Assembly: GCA_963709085.1 (NCBI GenBank)
Contig: CAVPVB010000007.1
Coordinates: forward strand, 1,302,001 to 1,366,000
From: Rhodovastum sp963709085
GTDB lineage: Bacteria; Pseudomonadota; Alphaproteobacteria; Acetobacterales; Acetobacteraceae
Length of the DNA: 64,000 bases
Direction of reading: 5' to 3'
Position 1 is the stretch's first letter, and every line of letters starts with the position of its first letter. The translations under genes and the position numbers were made by a program. The notes beneath the pieces are model-generated. The model was not told the DNA's origin. It searched no databases and saw only the letters and a list, made by a program, of their open reading frames with translations. Positions 27,024-37,019 of the stretch are shown here, one piece after another.

Positions 27024-29128
27024 TCACAGCTTCTGATCTGGAGGCAGCCGACCGCCAGCGCCCCGTTGGTGGAGCAGTGCCTCAACGTCCTCCAGGCGCA
27101 CAAGCCACAGGCTATGCCATCCCGCAACAACCCGGCGGCCCGGCAGGCGTTGCTTGTATATCCAGCTGTAGATAGTGCCCTCTGGCATGTCCAGGCGAGC
27201 GGCAATTTCTGTAACGGTGAACTCTCCCTCTTGCCGGGCGGCAATAGCACCAGGACGTTTTTGGTTATCGGATAGAATGCCCATGCGCGCCAACAACGCC
27301 CTGACACTGCCCTCGGTAAATAACTTGCCGTGCGCTGACTTCCAGCCATCCGCCACGAGCGTGCGGGCTATTGCTGGAGCAGACAATCCTTCGCGGTGCA
27401 AAGCCGCAATGTGGTCCAACAACTCGGCATGGCGCGAGAGCTGGGTGGTACGGCGCACCGACCGAACCAGGGGGTGCTGCGTTCGCTGGCCGCCGCCCAG
27501 TGGCACACCACCTGCACGTTTTCCGATGTACCGGCTACGGTGACCTCCACTCTGTCAAGCAACAGTCTCGTAATCTCTTTACGCTCCGCAGCACTCGTCG
27601 TCTCAGCCCGCCACAGCGTTGGAATATCGTCCGCCAATCGACGGATCGATTCACGATCTACGTCGCTCAACTGAGCGGGTTCGCGGGCAAGAAAGCGCGC
27701 ATGTTCTTCTCGTAGACGCGCCTCGGCCGCCAGTGCTGCTTCCCATCGCTGCTCTAAGGTTCGTGCTACCAGCCGGTTCTCTGGCTCGACCGCATTGTAT
27801 TGGCGCTCGGCACGCTCGACCTCGTAGCGCGCCTGCTCCAGACGGAGCGCCCACTGACGGTGGTGCTGCAGACGCTCCAACTCGACATCTTCAGCCAGTT
27901 GCAGGCTCACCTCGATGGCAGACGGCCGCAGAACATCGAGGACCAGACCGGCGATCAAATCGTCAAGTGCATGACCACTGAGCGACTGGCAACGGGCAGT
28001 ACCGTAATTGATGTGATCCCATGTGCAGGCGTAGCACAGATCCCGCCCGTTGTTGCGATAACAGGTGACCATGCGACGACCGCATCGACCGCAGAACAGC
28101 AATCCTGCCAGCAGCGATGGACCCCCACGGGCGACGCCCTTGTGCTTGCTCCGGTTGGCGTTCAACCGCACCTGGTTCTCCTCGTAGACCTCCCAACTGA
28201 TGTAAGCAGGCCAGTGGTCCGGCAGCAACACTCGCCAATCTTCTCGACAACGGCTTGCTCTTTGCCCAGTGCGCCGTCGCGTTTCAAGGTTTGGTCCATC
28301 GCTGCGTCGGCGACCAAACACATATGCGCCCGTATAGATCGGATTTGAAAGAATGTTCAGAACGGCTGAGCGATTTGGCGAGTGCCAGGTCACCTCGCCA
28401 CGTGCCGCTCCACTACGCACGCGGTCCGGTAGGGCTATATCATGGTCGAACAGATAGCGCACGACGCCGTGCACACTGCCGCGGCGTTCGAACACATCGA
28501 AAACCAAACGAACTGTCTCGCGGACGCGCTCGTCAGGATCGAGGACAACCTCTCCAGAAGCCCGCTTGAAGTAGCCGCGCGGCAAATTGAAACCGAGTTC
28601 GCCTCGCTCGGCCTTGTGCCAGCGTCCTTGGTCAAGGCGGGCGCGCATGATGTGCAGTTCCGCCTCGCTCATCGTCCCCTTGAGTCCGAGCAGGAGGCGG
28701 TCATTGTAAAGCGCAGGATCATAGACCCCGTCGCTGTCGGCAATCAGCGTCCCCGCCAAAGCGCAGATCTCGAGGAGTTGATACCAGTCCCGGCAGGAGC
28801 GGGCCAGGCGCGACACCTCAAACCCGAGCACCAGGCCGACGTGACCGAGGCCGACCTCGGCGACCAGCCGCTGAAAACCCGGACGCCCCTCGGCCGAGGC
28901 GCCAGAACAGCCAAGATCATCGTCAATAACGTTTGTGCATTGCCGTAGCCAGCCCAATTGGCAGGCCCGCTCGACAAGCTCATACTGCAGGGCAGTGGAC
29001 TCCCGGTGTTGGTCCAATTGCTGCAGCGTTGACTGACGCACATAGACGACCGCAGTCCGGTCAAGATGGCGACGCTGAATTTTACCTGGCATTACCAGGT
29101 TGGCTGTGTGATCCGCAGATTCCCTCAT
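27024..29128 (-). pseudogene. Large serine recombinase 2 (one frameshift)
   Basis: Resolvase domain with catalytic Ser in VVYVRQSTLQQLDQ and LGFEVSRLARSCRDW, recombinase domain, zinc ribbon (FCGRCGRRMVTC), coiled coil, and a C-terminal DNA-binding part with a helix-turn-helix (FTVTEIAARLDMPEGTIYSWI). One extra base near 27500 (VCHWA, then GGQRTQHPLVRS in the next frame) separates the last 150 residues. The start may be the internal ATG at 29092 (MPGKIQRRHLDR). Full length about 690 residues. Confidence 0.85.
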
Positions 29129-29276
29129 CGGCCGCCTCCATTTGCGGCGTCGGGTCCGTCATTGACGAGGGCAGTTGCCGCAGTGCCAGCCGACCGATCA
29201 AGACCGCCAGCCGCCGGCGCTTGGCCAAGCTCAGATCGGACCAGCGCGGGACCGCCTCGCTCAAGCTTTGTGTCAT
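29082..29276 (-). CDS. Small accessory frame upstream of recombinase 2
   Basis: 64-residue basic protein (MTQSLSEAVPRWSDLSLAKRR, then LAVLIGRLALRQL) whose 3' end overlaps the recombinase start. A comparable small frame precedes recombinase 3. It may be a recombination directionality factor or regulator, but no family is recognised and the assignment rests on position. A different minus-strand frame upstream (EVRASAEALWALARWMARR) also looks coding. Confidence 0.5.
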   Translation of the reverse strand: MTQSLSEAVPRWSDLSLAKRRRLAVLIGRLALRQLPSSMTDPTPQMEAADEGICGSHSQPGNAR

Positions 29277-29563
29277 GGCGCCTCGCCATCCAGCGCGCCA
29301 GTGCCCACAGCGCCTCGGCACTCGCGCGGACTTCCCCAGGATCTACCTCCTTTGTAGAGGTCTCAAGGGCAGAGTTCTTGGGTCGTGCATTACTGGATCG
29401 CCCATGGCGTCGTCGTCGCGCAGCAGCGCCGACCCAATGCACCCTATGCAATCACAATCGATACCCAAACTGACCGGCGCCTCCGGGAATGGGTCACCAA
29501 CTCGGCCCATCTCCCACCATCTTCCCAAATGCAAGCTGTATGAGGTGCGTTATACCCGCAATG

Positions 29564-29775
29564 TCGCTGCCCTGGAAGACAAGATCGTCCAGCGGGCGAC
29601 CGCCATGGTGCTGAACGCGATCTACGAGGAAGATTTCCTTGGGATATCGTACGGGTTCCGGCCGGGGCGCGGCCAGCACGATGCGCTGGATGCGCTGGTG
29701 GTCGGGATCGGCAGCACCAAGGTGAACTGGATACTGGACTCCGATATCCGTTCGTTTTCCGATCATGCATGTTGA
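29564..29775 (+). pseudogene. ltrA: Group II intron reverse transcriptase, middle fragment
   Basis: Continues the reverse transcriptase begun at 19321: AALEDKIVQRATAMVLNAIYEEDF, SYGFRPGRGQHDALDALVVG and WILDSDIRSF (RT domains 2-3). The frame ends shortly after the residues preceding the catalytic region, at the border of recombinase element 3. The YADD box, maturase and endonuclease parts are missing. Confidence 0.85.
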
Positions 29776-29783
29776 TACCCTCC

Positions 29784-32700
29784 TCAAGAAGCCGTCTCTG
29801 GATGGAAAGTGAGGTGCTCAACCTCGCCAGTCCTGAGTTTCTGCAAGTCGGTCAAGGTGTCGGGCGTATCAGGGAAGAGGTACAAGCCCGAGCTCTTGTC
29901 ACGTAGGATCGCAATAGTACCATTGTGGATGCGGTCATAGATCCAGTGCCTGGCAACGCCGAGCCGGACCGCGAGCTGCGGAATCGTCAAGTATCCAGGG
30001 ATGCGGCGCGGGTGCGATTGGCTCCACGTGTGCAGGACGCCGTGTCGCAAGCGGATGGCCCGCACTGTGCTCGGCAGCACCAGCTTGCGCATCGGCGAGC
30101 GGAGGCCGGCAGCACTCAGTTCGGCTGCGATCTCCGTATCATTTTGACCCGCGTGCGCGCATTCGAGAACTCGCTTTTCCATTTCCTCATGCCGTGACAA
30201 TGCGGAAAGCGAGCCGACCGAAACTGCAACGTCGAACACGCTCGCATCGCCACCGCGCCAGACGACGCGCATATGAATAATATCCGCCGCGGTGCGATGG
30301 ATGACGACCTTATCGATCAGGCAACGCAACAGAGCTTTCTTGCGGGCGGTCGTCAGGATCGCGCCGTTCCAGATTTCAGGCAGCCGCCGACCGGCATCGG
30401 CGAACGCCGCTCGGAGTTCATCATCCAGCAGGGCCATCCGGTTCTCTGTACGATACCATATTCGTGATTACTCACACGCCCTTCATGACGCATACGGAGG
30501 CAACGTCCTGTAGGTTGAGCCAGAAGCCGTGCTGGATGTTGTCGATGCCGTTGGCACGCCCGAGGTTGAGAGCAAAGCTCTTCAGGCGCGCGACGATACC
30601 TGGGTTGACGCGGATCTTGCTGGCGTCCTCGCCTAGGGAACCGTCGCGAACGCGGTGGTTGCGGTTCTCTATGCCCCAGTGATCGCGTATGGCCTTGGCA
30701 TAGTAGGTGACCCGCCGACCAACGCGGTTGGTGATGTACCACGAGATTTCGACAGTGGTTTCCCAGCGCCACCAGGAGCCGGGCACCCGCGTGCATACGG
30801 TGCGGGTGACGCGAAGCGCCACGCGCGCATATGGCTTCCACCTCTCCAGGCCGAGCCGCGGCCCAGCTTCGAACATCTCCACGCGCCGCGTCTCCTTCCT
30901 ACCGCGCTCTATCTTGTCGGTAGTTTCGCAGATCTGAACTGGCGAGTTCGTGACCGCCATCATCTCAACCGCGTCAACCAGTCCCTCCTGGTTGTCCTTG
31001 ACCTGCACCAGAACATTGCTGCCGACGGCGATCGCCGCCTCGAAGGTCTTCACCTGGCAGTGCATCGCGTCGAAGGTGTAGAGCCTGTCCTTGAGGCCAA
31101 GCGCCAGGATAAGTTCCTGCGCCGCAGGTATCTCGTTGGTCTTCTGATCGATTTCGACGTGCGCGAGGATGACACGTCCGACCGTGCCGAACACGCTCAG
31201 GATTTGCTTCATCCGCTGATTGGTAGCCATGTCGGCGCTGCCCTTCATCGTCTTGCCGTCGACGGCCGCTGTCTTTTCGTCAATCCCCTTGCCCGCGAGA
31301 GCGTCCGCTTCGAGTGCCGCCGCATGGATGCGGAACGCGGATTCAAAGCCCTCCGGGCAGAGGCTGGCGAGCAGGTCGCGTAACTGGCTCTTGCCGATCG
31401 GCTTCTTCATGTCGCAGGGAAAGTGCCTCTTCAGCAGCTTGAAATGCCTGCGGATGAACGCCGCCATGCGCTTATAGCTATGCGCCCCGCACAAGTTAGC
31501 CAGAATACAGAAGAGTAAAACCTGCGGCAAAGGATGCCGCCTTCCCTCGACCCGGCGCGGGTCAGGAACATCCACAAGCACATCCAGGAGCGTGACTGAC
31601 ACGACCGTAATCTCATATTTGGTTGAAGCCGTGGTACTCCACCACACCCCCGAAATCCAGCGCCTTGCGGCTCCAGGCCGAGAATCACTTCCCCCTGTCA
31701 GTTACTGCTGTTTCAGAGAATCGGACGGCCCTGCATCATCCAGTTGGAGGGGAACTTCGTTTTCCGCTTGTGCTTTGACCAGAGCTGCTTCGGCTTGCCG
31801 CAGGTCGCGCAGTGTTTCCTCCCAACGGCGCTCCAGTTCAGCCGCCACCAGGCGATTTGCCGGATCAACCTGGTCAAATTGACGCTCAGCCAGTGCTGTC
31901 CGATAGCGTAACCTCTCCACCTGCTGCGCTTGAGCGCGCAGCATCGTGCAGTCCGCCTCGTGTCGTGTCGCGATCGTCCGTGCGTAGATATCGAGTTCAG
32001 CCGGCGCAAGTGCTTCGAAGAAGGCAGCAACTGCCTTAGCGTCAACTGGGTTAGCTGGGATGTACTGGCACACGGGCGTGCGGTACTGTCCGCGTAGGTA
32101 GTTACAGAGGTAGCGTGTACCGGATTTGTATTGCACGACCATCTTGTGGCCGCACGCGCCGCAGTAGACGATGCCGTGCAGCAGCGCCTCGCCGTCGCGT
32201 GGCACACCGCGCGTCTTGTTACGGTCATACTCAGCGTGGTTGTCGCGCAGCATCTCCTGGATCTTCTCGAACGTGTCCCAGGTAACGTAGGCAGGATATT
32301 TGTCTTTCACGACAACCCTCCACTGCTCACGTGGGAGTATTTTCTGGCGTGCCTTGGACAACTGCGGACCTGTGCGCACCGAGCGACTGCGGCCATAGAC
32401 GAAGCTGCCAGCATACGCGGGATTCTTGAGTATGCGCAGGATTGCAGCGATGGTCGGCGGCCGCCACACCGTACCGCCGAGGCGGCCATGGCGGGGAAGG
32501 GTCAGGCCACCCTCGTCGAAGCAGCGGAGCACCTGGGTCGCCGAGCGGAACTCGCAGAAAGGTTGCAAAGACCAGCTCGATGCGGGCCTGCACTTCGCGG
32601 TCGGGATCCTTGACCACCACACCGGCAACGTCGCGGATCAGGCCGACGGGCAGCACAAGCGCGAGGTCGCCGCGTTCGGCTTTGTTCAACAGGCCAGCGG

Positions 32701-33163
32701 TCAGGCGGGCACGGATAGTGTGCAACTCCATCTCGGAAATCGTGCCTTTGAGGCCAAGCAGGAGCCGGCCATTGGCAGAGCCCGGGTCGTACACCCCATC
32801 GCGATCGCCGATCAGGCACTGGCGATAGCCACACAGATCCAGCAGCGGATACCAATCTGAGCAGTTCCGACTGAGACGGGTGACCTCGGAAGACAGCACG
32901 ATGCCGACCTGACCCAGCGTGACACGCGCGATCAGGTCTTTGAAGCCTTCCCGCTGCACAGCCGCAGCTCCGCTCAAGCCGAGGTCCGTGTCGATGACCT
33001 CGATATCCTCCTCGCGCCAGCCGAGGTCGAGGGCACGCCGGCGCAGATCATATTGTAAGCGCAGGCTCTCCTGGTTGGTGAACACCTGGTGCGGGCTCGA
33101 CTGGCGTATGTAAATGACGGCGCGCCGCGCCAGGTGACGGTCGTCGATGAGCTCTGATTTCAT
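29784..33163 (-). pseudogene. Large serine recombinase 3, frameshifted and interrupted by ISAs1
   Basis: Third recombinase of the same type. N-terminus at 33163 (MKSELIDDRHLARRAVIYIRQSS) with LSSEVTRLSRNCSDW; an extra T near 32590 shifts the frame between RIELVFATF and CEFRSATQVLRCF; zinc ribbon YCGACGHKM; coiled coil; then an ISAs1 insertion at about 30455-31715. After it come ENRMALLDDELRAAFADAG and the C-terminal helix-turn-helix region LTIPQLAVRLGVARHWIYDRI, ending at 29784. Not functional. Confidence 0.83.
30472..31647 (-). CDS. ISAs1-family transposase (copy A)
   Basis: 391-residue transposase, apparently intact. Typical ISAs1 features: VDVPDPRRVEGRRHPLPQVL at the N-terminus, AAVDGKTMKGS with the first catalytic Asp, LAHVEIDQKTNEIPAAQEL, FDAMHCQ with the second Asp, VKDNQ, and near the C-terminus RDHWGIENRNHRVRD with the Glu. 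The true start may lie about 20 codons inside the open frame. The element (about 30455-31715) sits in the recombinase 3 gene; its exact ends are unresolved. Confidence 0.85.
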   Translation of the reverse strand: MWWSTTASTKYEITVVSVTLLDVLVDVPDPRRVEGRRHPLPQVLLFCILANLCGAHSYKRMAAFIRRHFKLLKRHFPCDMKKPIGKSQLRDLLASLCPEGFESAFRIHAAALEADALAGKGIDEKTAAVDGKTMKGSADMATNQRMKQILSVFGTVGRVILAHVEIDQKTNEIPAAQELILALGLKDRLYTFDAMHCQVKTFEAAIAVGSNVLVQVKDNQEGLVDAVEMMAVTNSPVQICETTDKIERGRKETRRVEMFEAGPRLGLERWKPYARVALRVTRTVCTRVPGSWWRWETTVEISWYITNRVGRRVTYYAKAIRDHWGIENRNHRVRDGSLGEDASKIRVNPGIVARLKSFALNLGRANGIDNIQHGFWLNLQDVASVCVMKGV

Positions 33164-33260
33164 GTATCACCTCTGCGAGGAGTGCGGTGACCTCGTCGGC
33201 GATGTCGCGCCGCAGTGCATCAGGGGCGCGTTCCCAGACCCGCCTCGGTCGGACAAGCAT
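33048..33260 (-). CDS. Small accessory frame upstream of recombinase 3
   Basis: 70-residue protein (MLVRPRRVWERAPDALRRDIADEV, TALLAEVIHEIRA) preceded by GGGGGGAG. It overlaps the start of recombinase 3 by 116 bp. It occupies the same place as the small frame in transposon 2 but shows little sequence likeness. The second half, in the overlap, may not be under selection. Confidence 0.45.
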   Translation of the reverse strand: MLVRPRRVWERAPDALRRDIADEVTALLAEVIHEIRAHRRPSPGAARRHLHTPVEPAPGVHQPGEPALTI

Positions 33261-33269
33261 GTCTCCCCC

Positions 33270-34265
33270 CTCTTGTTCTCGGCCAGGGTGACCAGTTTGG
33301 TGTGCTCGACGAAGCCATCGAAGCAAGGTGGCAGCGCCATCAGGCTGGATTTTTCGCTCGCCCATACTTCGGCAATGGTTCCGGGCAAGGCGCCATGTGG
33401 GACTTGCTCCCAGAGTTCCATGCAACGCTGTTCCAACCAGGCGTTCAACCCGTCGCGGTCAGCGAAGCACGGCATGGGCTGCCACAGGCGATGGCGCGCG
33501 TCCCGGACGTTCTTCTCGACCTGCCCCTTCTCCCAGCCCGCAGGCTGGATTGCAGAACTCGGCATCGAAAAGATAGTGGCTGGTCATGGCGAGAAAACGA
33601 GTGTTGACCTGACGCGCCTTGCCGCAGCCAACCCGGTCCACCGCCGTGCGCATGTTGTCGTAGATGCCGCGCCGCGGCACACCGCCCAGAACCCGCAATG
33701 CGTGGTAATGAGCGTCAAACAGCATCTCGTGCGTCTGCAGAGGATACGCCCGCACAATGAAGGCGCGGCTGAACGATAGCTTGAAATGCGCGACCTGCAG
33801 CTTGGTCCGCTCGCCGCCCAGGACCGCCCAGTCTTCGCTCCAGTCAAACTGGAAGGCTTCGCCGGGCTGAAAAGCCAGCGGCACAAACGTACCGCGCCCG
33901 CTGCTTTGCGCCTCCCGCACCCGGTCGGCCTTCCAGGCCCGCGAGAACGCCGCCACACGGCCGTAGGATCCATCGTAGCCCAGGACAGCCAGATCGGCGT
34001 GCAACTGTTTGACCGTCCGTCTCTGCTTGCGAGACTTCCCCGCTTCCACCTTCAGCCACAGCGACAGCTTGTCCGCAAATGGGTCCAGCTGGCTGCTCCG
34101 CTTCGGAACTTTGAACTTCGGCTCCACCTCGCCCGACCGCAGGTATTTGCGAATCGTGTTCCGTGACAGCCCAGTGCGCCGCGTAATCTCCCGGATCGAG
34201 ATTCCCTCGCGCAACGCCCAGCGTCGGATGACACTCAAAAACGCCATGTCGATCACTCCCTGCAC
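33270..34265 (-). pseudogene. IS21-family IstA remnant (copy B)
   Basis: N-terminal two thirds of an IstA-type transposase: helix-turn-helix (LREGISIREITRRTGLSRNTI), first Asp in FQFDWSEDW, second Asp in RRGIYDNMRTAVDR. One extra base near 33548 separates DAEFCNPA from GWEKGQVEKNVRDARH (which carries the Glu). The gene is cut after FVEHTKLV by the recombinase element 3. The upstream IS end, with repeated GGTCAATTCTC-like motifs, lies at about 34300-34360. istB is missing. Confidence 0.8.
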
Positions 34266-34360
34266 CCCCGGCTGTTACCAGCCGCGGTAGGTTCGAACAT
34301 GGGTCAATTCTCAGTGGAAATTCCCGGCCCAGCCCGGTCAGTTCTCAACGGCACTCAACA

Positions 34361-34686
34361 AACTCGGGCTTGATCACTACGAAGGGCGAGGCTGGCGTGG
34401 CTTTCACCACCACGCCACGCTGTGCATAGCCGCCTTCGGATTCCTGGTCTCCGAAAGGGAGACAATTCCCCCCTCAGGGCCACGCGACGGAGTTCTCGGC
34501 GAAGAATATCCCCTTCCCGTTGGTTATCGACCCCGCGGATCCCCCGATCAGACCTGAACGTCATGTGCCCAACGCGATTACCTCCGTCCGGGTCGCCATC
34601 GCACGCGCTATCGCTCGTAGCCTCCCGCGCTGCCCCTGCTGCCAGCGACGCCACGGCCGCACCCAGTTTATGACACAGTAAGATTA
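34361..34686 (+). repeat. Right end of an IS701 element (identical to 38929-39254)
   Basis: 326 bases are identical to the last part of the IS701 element at 37.7-39.3 kb. They encode the final 65 transposase residues (LGLDHYEGRGWRGFHHHATL onward) and the terminal repeat. The rest of this copy is missing, so it is a deletion or recombination scar. Confidence 0.9.
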
Positions 34687-34688
34687 AC

Positions 34689-34810
34689 AGGCTGTCTCGA
34701 AACGGGTGCGGGGGGCTTGAAACCGGATGAGTCCAGGGAATCTAAAAGTTTATACCCCCTTTCCCTGGAGCCGTCGATGTGGACACCCGACACCCGTTTC
34801 GAGACAGCCT
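34689..34810. mobile_element. 122-bp non-autonomous element with 20-bp inverted repeats
   Basis: Perfect 20-bp terminal inverted repeats AGGCTGTCTCGAAACGGGTG (34689-34708 and complement at 34791-34810) enclose 82 non-coding bases. The left half recurs at 37684-37739. No target duplication is evident. The ends resemble IS5/IS1031-type ends, so an IS5-family transposase may have moved it. Confidence 0.78.
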
Positions 34811-34811
34811 C

Positions 34812-35522
34812 TCAGCGGATCTGGCCTTTCCACGCGATTATATCGTGTCTGCCGGTGGGGCTTCCAATTCGTCGAAGACAATCTGCCGCATCCAGCACGG
34901 CCGCGCAATCAGGACGGAAATAAAGGACAAATATTTTATCGTTGGGTCTGGCAGCCACAGCAGTACAGATATTTGAGACAACCTTCTCCATGACCTCTTC
35001 CTTAAAAGGATTGTACATAAAAATTACTAGATTACCGGCCGGCAGTTCATATGACGCAGCGTCCTCATGCAGCACGGACACGTTAGTCACTTTTGTTGCT
35101 TCCAGATTATGCAGAGAAACCTCGACCAGCTCCTTCGCGTATTCAACACCTATCACTATCCTGAAGCCGATCTTCGCGGCGATTATAAGGCTTCTACCTT
35201 TTCCAGATCCAAGATCGACGAAACTGAATTGTTCGACAGGAACATTGATTAGTGCAAGGCCCAGTGGAATGACGTCGGGATCTACAGCCTGGTAGCGCAC
35301 TCCTGATTTTGCATTACCAGAATCGATCTCAACTTCCCAGAGAGGCGTAACAGTTGCAGTGTCCACTCCATAAAGTTGGTCGAAATCATCGGCCACTGAT
35401 CGGTGCCGGATATTAGCGAGCGATTTCTTGAGCGTCACGGCGATGCCGTCAGTTCGAAGTGTGTCAACAATCTTCGCTGCCAATATCTTGAGGTTCACTT
35501 GTGGAATCCTAATTGCTCTCAA
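34812..35522 (-). CDS. Class I SAM-dependent methyltransferase, low-GC cargo gene
   Basis: 236-residue methyltransferase with SAM-binding motif I FVDLGSGKGRSLI, an acidic motif II GVEYAKELVEVS, and motif IV NLVIFMYNPF. The N-terminal helices resemble those of methyltransferases in polysaccharide or lipid clusters. Base composition and codon use are far more AT-rich than in the chromosomal genes here, which indicates horizontal transfer. It lies between the 122-bp element and an ISAs1 remnant, with no co-transcribed partner. The substrate is unknown. Confidence 0.82.
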   Translation of the reverse strand: MRAIRIPQVNLKILAAKIVDTLRTDGIAVTLKKSLANIRHRSVADDFDQLYGVDTATVTPLWEVEIDSGNAKSGVRYQAVDPDVIPLGLALINVPVEQFSFVDLGSGKGRSLIIAAKIGFRIVIGVEYAKELVEVSLHNLEATKVTNVSVLHEDAASYELPAGNLVIFMYNPFKEEVMEKVVSNICTAVAARPNDKIFVLYFRPDCAAVLDAADCLRRIGSPTGRHDIIAWKGQIR

Positions 35523-35710
35523 GGGCCCCGTTGCATTGGCAGTAATGCCACAAAAGATGGCCTATATGGTGGAACGTGTCAACGACTTTGGCGTTCTTCC
35601 CACGGCCACGGGTTCAGGTTAACGGCAGGTTTTGGGTTGACAGGAGGGATTCCCGCGGCTCGGTGGGGTGTGATTGATGGCGGGTCACGACCGATGGGGA
35701 GTGTCCGACG

Positions 35711-36175
35711 ATGGATATCGGAGCGGCGGGGGCAGAGTTTGAAGCGGCGTTTGGCAAGGCGCGGCTGCGCAGTCTGCTGGACCATTTTGCTGAGGTAGGG
35801 GACCCGCGCGAGCCCGCCAAGGTGCGGTATCCGCTGCCGGAGGTATTGCTGCTGGTGGTTGCTGCCAGCGTCTGCAGCTGTGACGACTATGAAGAGATCG
35901 TGAAATGGGGCGAGATCCACCTGATCTTCCTGCGGCTGTTCTCGGAGTTCCACTTCGACATTCCCGGCGCGGACTGGTTATGAGTGGTGATGAACCGCTT
36001 TGATCCTGCGTTGTTTCGGGCGTGCTTGACGGCCTGGGCCACGTCGTTGCCCCCTGATGCCGCCGACCTGATCGCCATTGATGGCAAGACCTCGCGGCGC
36101 AGCCACGACCGCCGTTATGGCCAGAAGCCGCTGCATCTGGTGTCCGCCTGGGCCAGCACGCAGCGCCTAAGCAGA
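35711..36175 (+). pseudogene. ISAs1-family transposase remnant (copy B)
   Basis: N-terminal half of an ISAs1 transposase: LLDHFAEVGDPREPAKVRYPLPEVL, then a stop after FHFDIPGADWL (35981-35983), with the similarity resuming as FDPALFRACLTAWATSLPPD and LIAIDGKTSRRSH. It is cut at about 36175 by an IS630 remnant. Confidence 0.8.
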
Positions 36176-36242
36176 TTCCGGTTGGTTGACCAACGGAATG
36201 GTTGTGGGATTCTCTGTTGGCACCGGGTCGGGTGGGCGCGGC

Positions 36243-36925
36243 ATGGGTGGCAAGTCTCCGGTTACGGCGACCGAGGCACAGCGGCTTGGCCTGGCGGCTC
36301 TCGCGGGGTCGCGAGATCGCGGAGAGGCGGACCGGGCACGTGCCGTGCTGCTGACTCCGGCGGGCTGGACCAGCCGGCGGATTGCAGCGGCGTTCGGTGT
36401 TCGGGAAGACACGGTTCGGCTGTGGCGCAGCGATTTTGGCAAGGGCGGTGTCGACGCGTTGAAGGCGCGCATCGCGCCTGGGCCGTTGCCGGTGAAGAGT
36501 TCAGTGGCGTTGCGTGTGGCCACACCGCTGCTTGAAGAGCCGGTGGCCAACCGGCCGAACTGGACAATTCCCCGCCTGCGCGCGGAAATAGAAGGGCGCG
36601 AGGGGGTTCGCATCAGCCGCTCACAGCTGTCCGAGGCGTTGCCAAAAAAGTTCCGCTGGCGGCGGCCCCGGCACACGCTGAAGGGACGCCAGACGGCCAG
36701 CGAGGTGGATCGGATCGGCTTGCGCCGCAAATCCGCAAGCGTCAGGCCGAAGCCGGCGACATCGTTCTGCTTTACGGCGACGAGAGCGAGGCGTCGACGC
36801 ACCCCTATCTCGCCAGGGCGTGGGCGAAGTCCGGCGCGGACTTGCGCGTGCCGGCGCCAGGACAGGCCAAGAAGGTGGCAATGCTGGGCTCGCTCGATCA
36901 CATCACCCGCCAGCTCATCGTCCAT
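36243..36925 (+). pseudogene. IS630-family transposase remnant (copy B)
   Basis: Starts MGGKSPVTATEAQRLGLAAL with helix-turn-helix WTSRRIAAAFGVREDTVRLW. One base is missing near 36730: the frame RIGLR continues in another frame as QIRKRQAEAGDIVLLYGDESE, which holds the first catalytic Asp. It ends at about 36925 (SLDHITRQLIVH), so the rest of the DDE domain is lost. Confidence 0.8.
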
Positions 36926-37019
36926 ATGGGGTATCCATTTTGTCAATTTTTGTCATCCAACTTGCGTTGGCGGCGCCTTCGCGCCGCAGAAATTCTTCAT
37001 TCGTTGGCTGCCAAACGCC

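Larger units (their letters stand above)
26952..29380 (-). mobile_element. Serine-recombinase transposon 2
   Basis: A 2.43-kb insertion in the C-terminal codons of serine recombinase 1: the host frame reads SLW up to TGG at 26951-26953 and resumes as WVVHYW from TGG at 29379-29381. About 20 bp inside each end lies an inverted CCTCTnCAAAG (left CCTCTCCAAAG, right complement CCTCTACAAAG). The only genes are the recombinase 2 gene and a small overlapping frame, both on the minus strand. No target duplication longer than the crossover GG, as expected for a serine recombinase. Confidence 0.82.
23577..29537 (+). pseudogene. Large serine recombinase 1, broken by a frameshift and three insertions
   Basis: Resolvase-type recombinase with the catalytic domain at the N-terminus (CIYIRQSTVTQVRHNQEST with the active Ser in RQST, LEASRLARSNQDW), a recombinase domain, a zinc ribbon (CGTCGRRLG) and a coiled coil. 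It is cut by one extra base near 24446, by a 222-bp element (24981-25202), by IS630 (25625-26861) and by transposon 2 (26952-29380). The last piece, after the second transposon, reads WVVHYWIAHGVVVAQQ and ends at 29537. Joining all pieces gives one continuous protein of about 650 residues. Confidence 0.85.
19727..29566 (+). mobile_element. Serine-recombinase transposon 1 (with nested insertions)
   Basis: The split reverse transcriptase shows that everything between TCG at 19724-19726 and TCG at 29564-29566 was inserted. The inserted DNA carries a DUF5372-type small gene, an unrecognised stretch, and a large serine recombinase gene that ends 27 bp before the right junction. Later insertions into it are IS21 (20533-23554), a 222-bp element, IS630, and a second recombinase transposon. 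Limits are inferred to within a few bases; without the nested elements it is about 3 kb. Confidence 0.72.

Noticed and set aside
29784..33290. Exact limits of serine-recombinase element 3
   Set aside because: Left flank is the group II intron fragment and right flank an IS21 istA fragment, so a later rearrangement removed the original junctions and no crossover site can be assigned.
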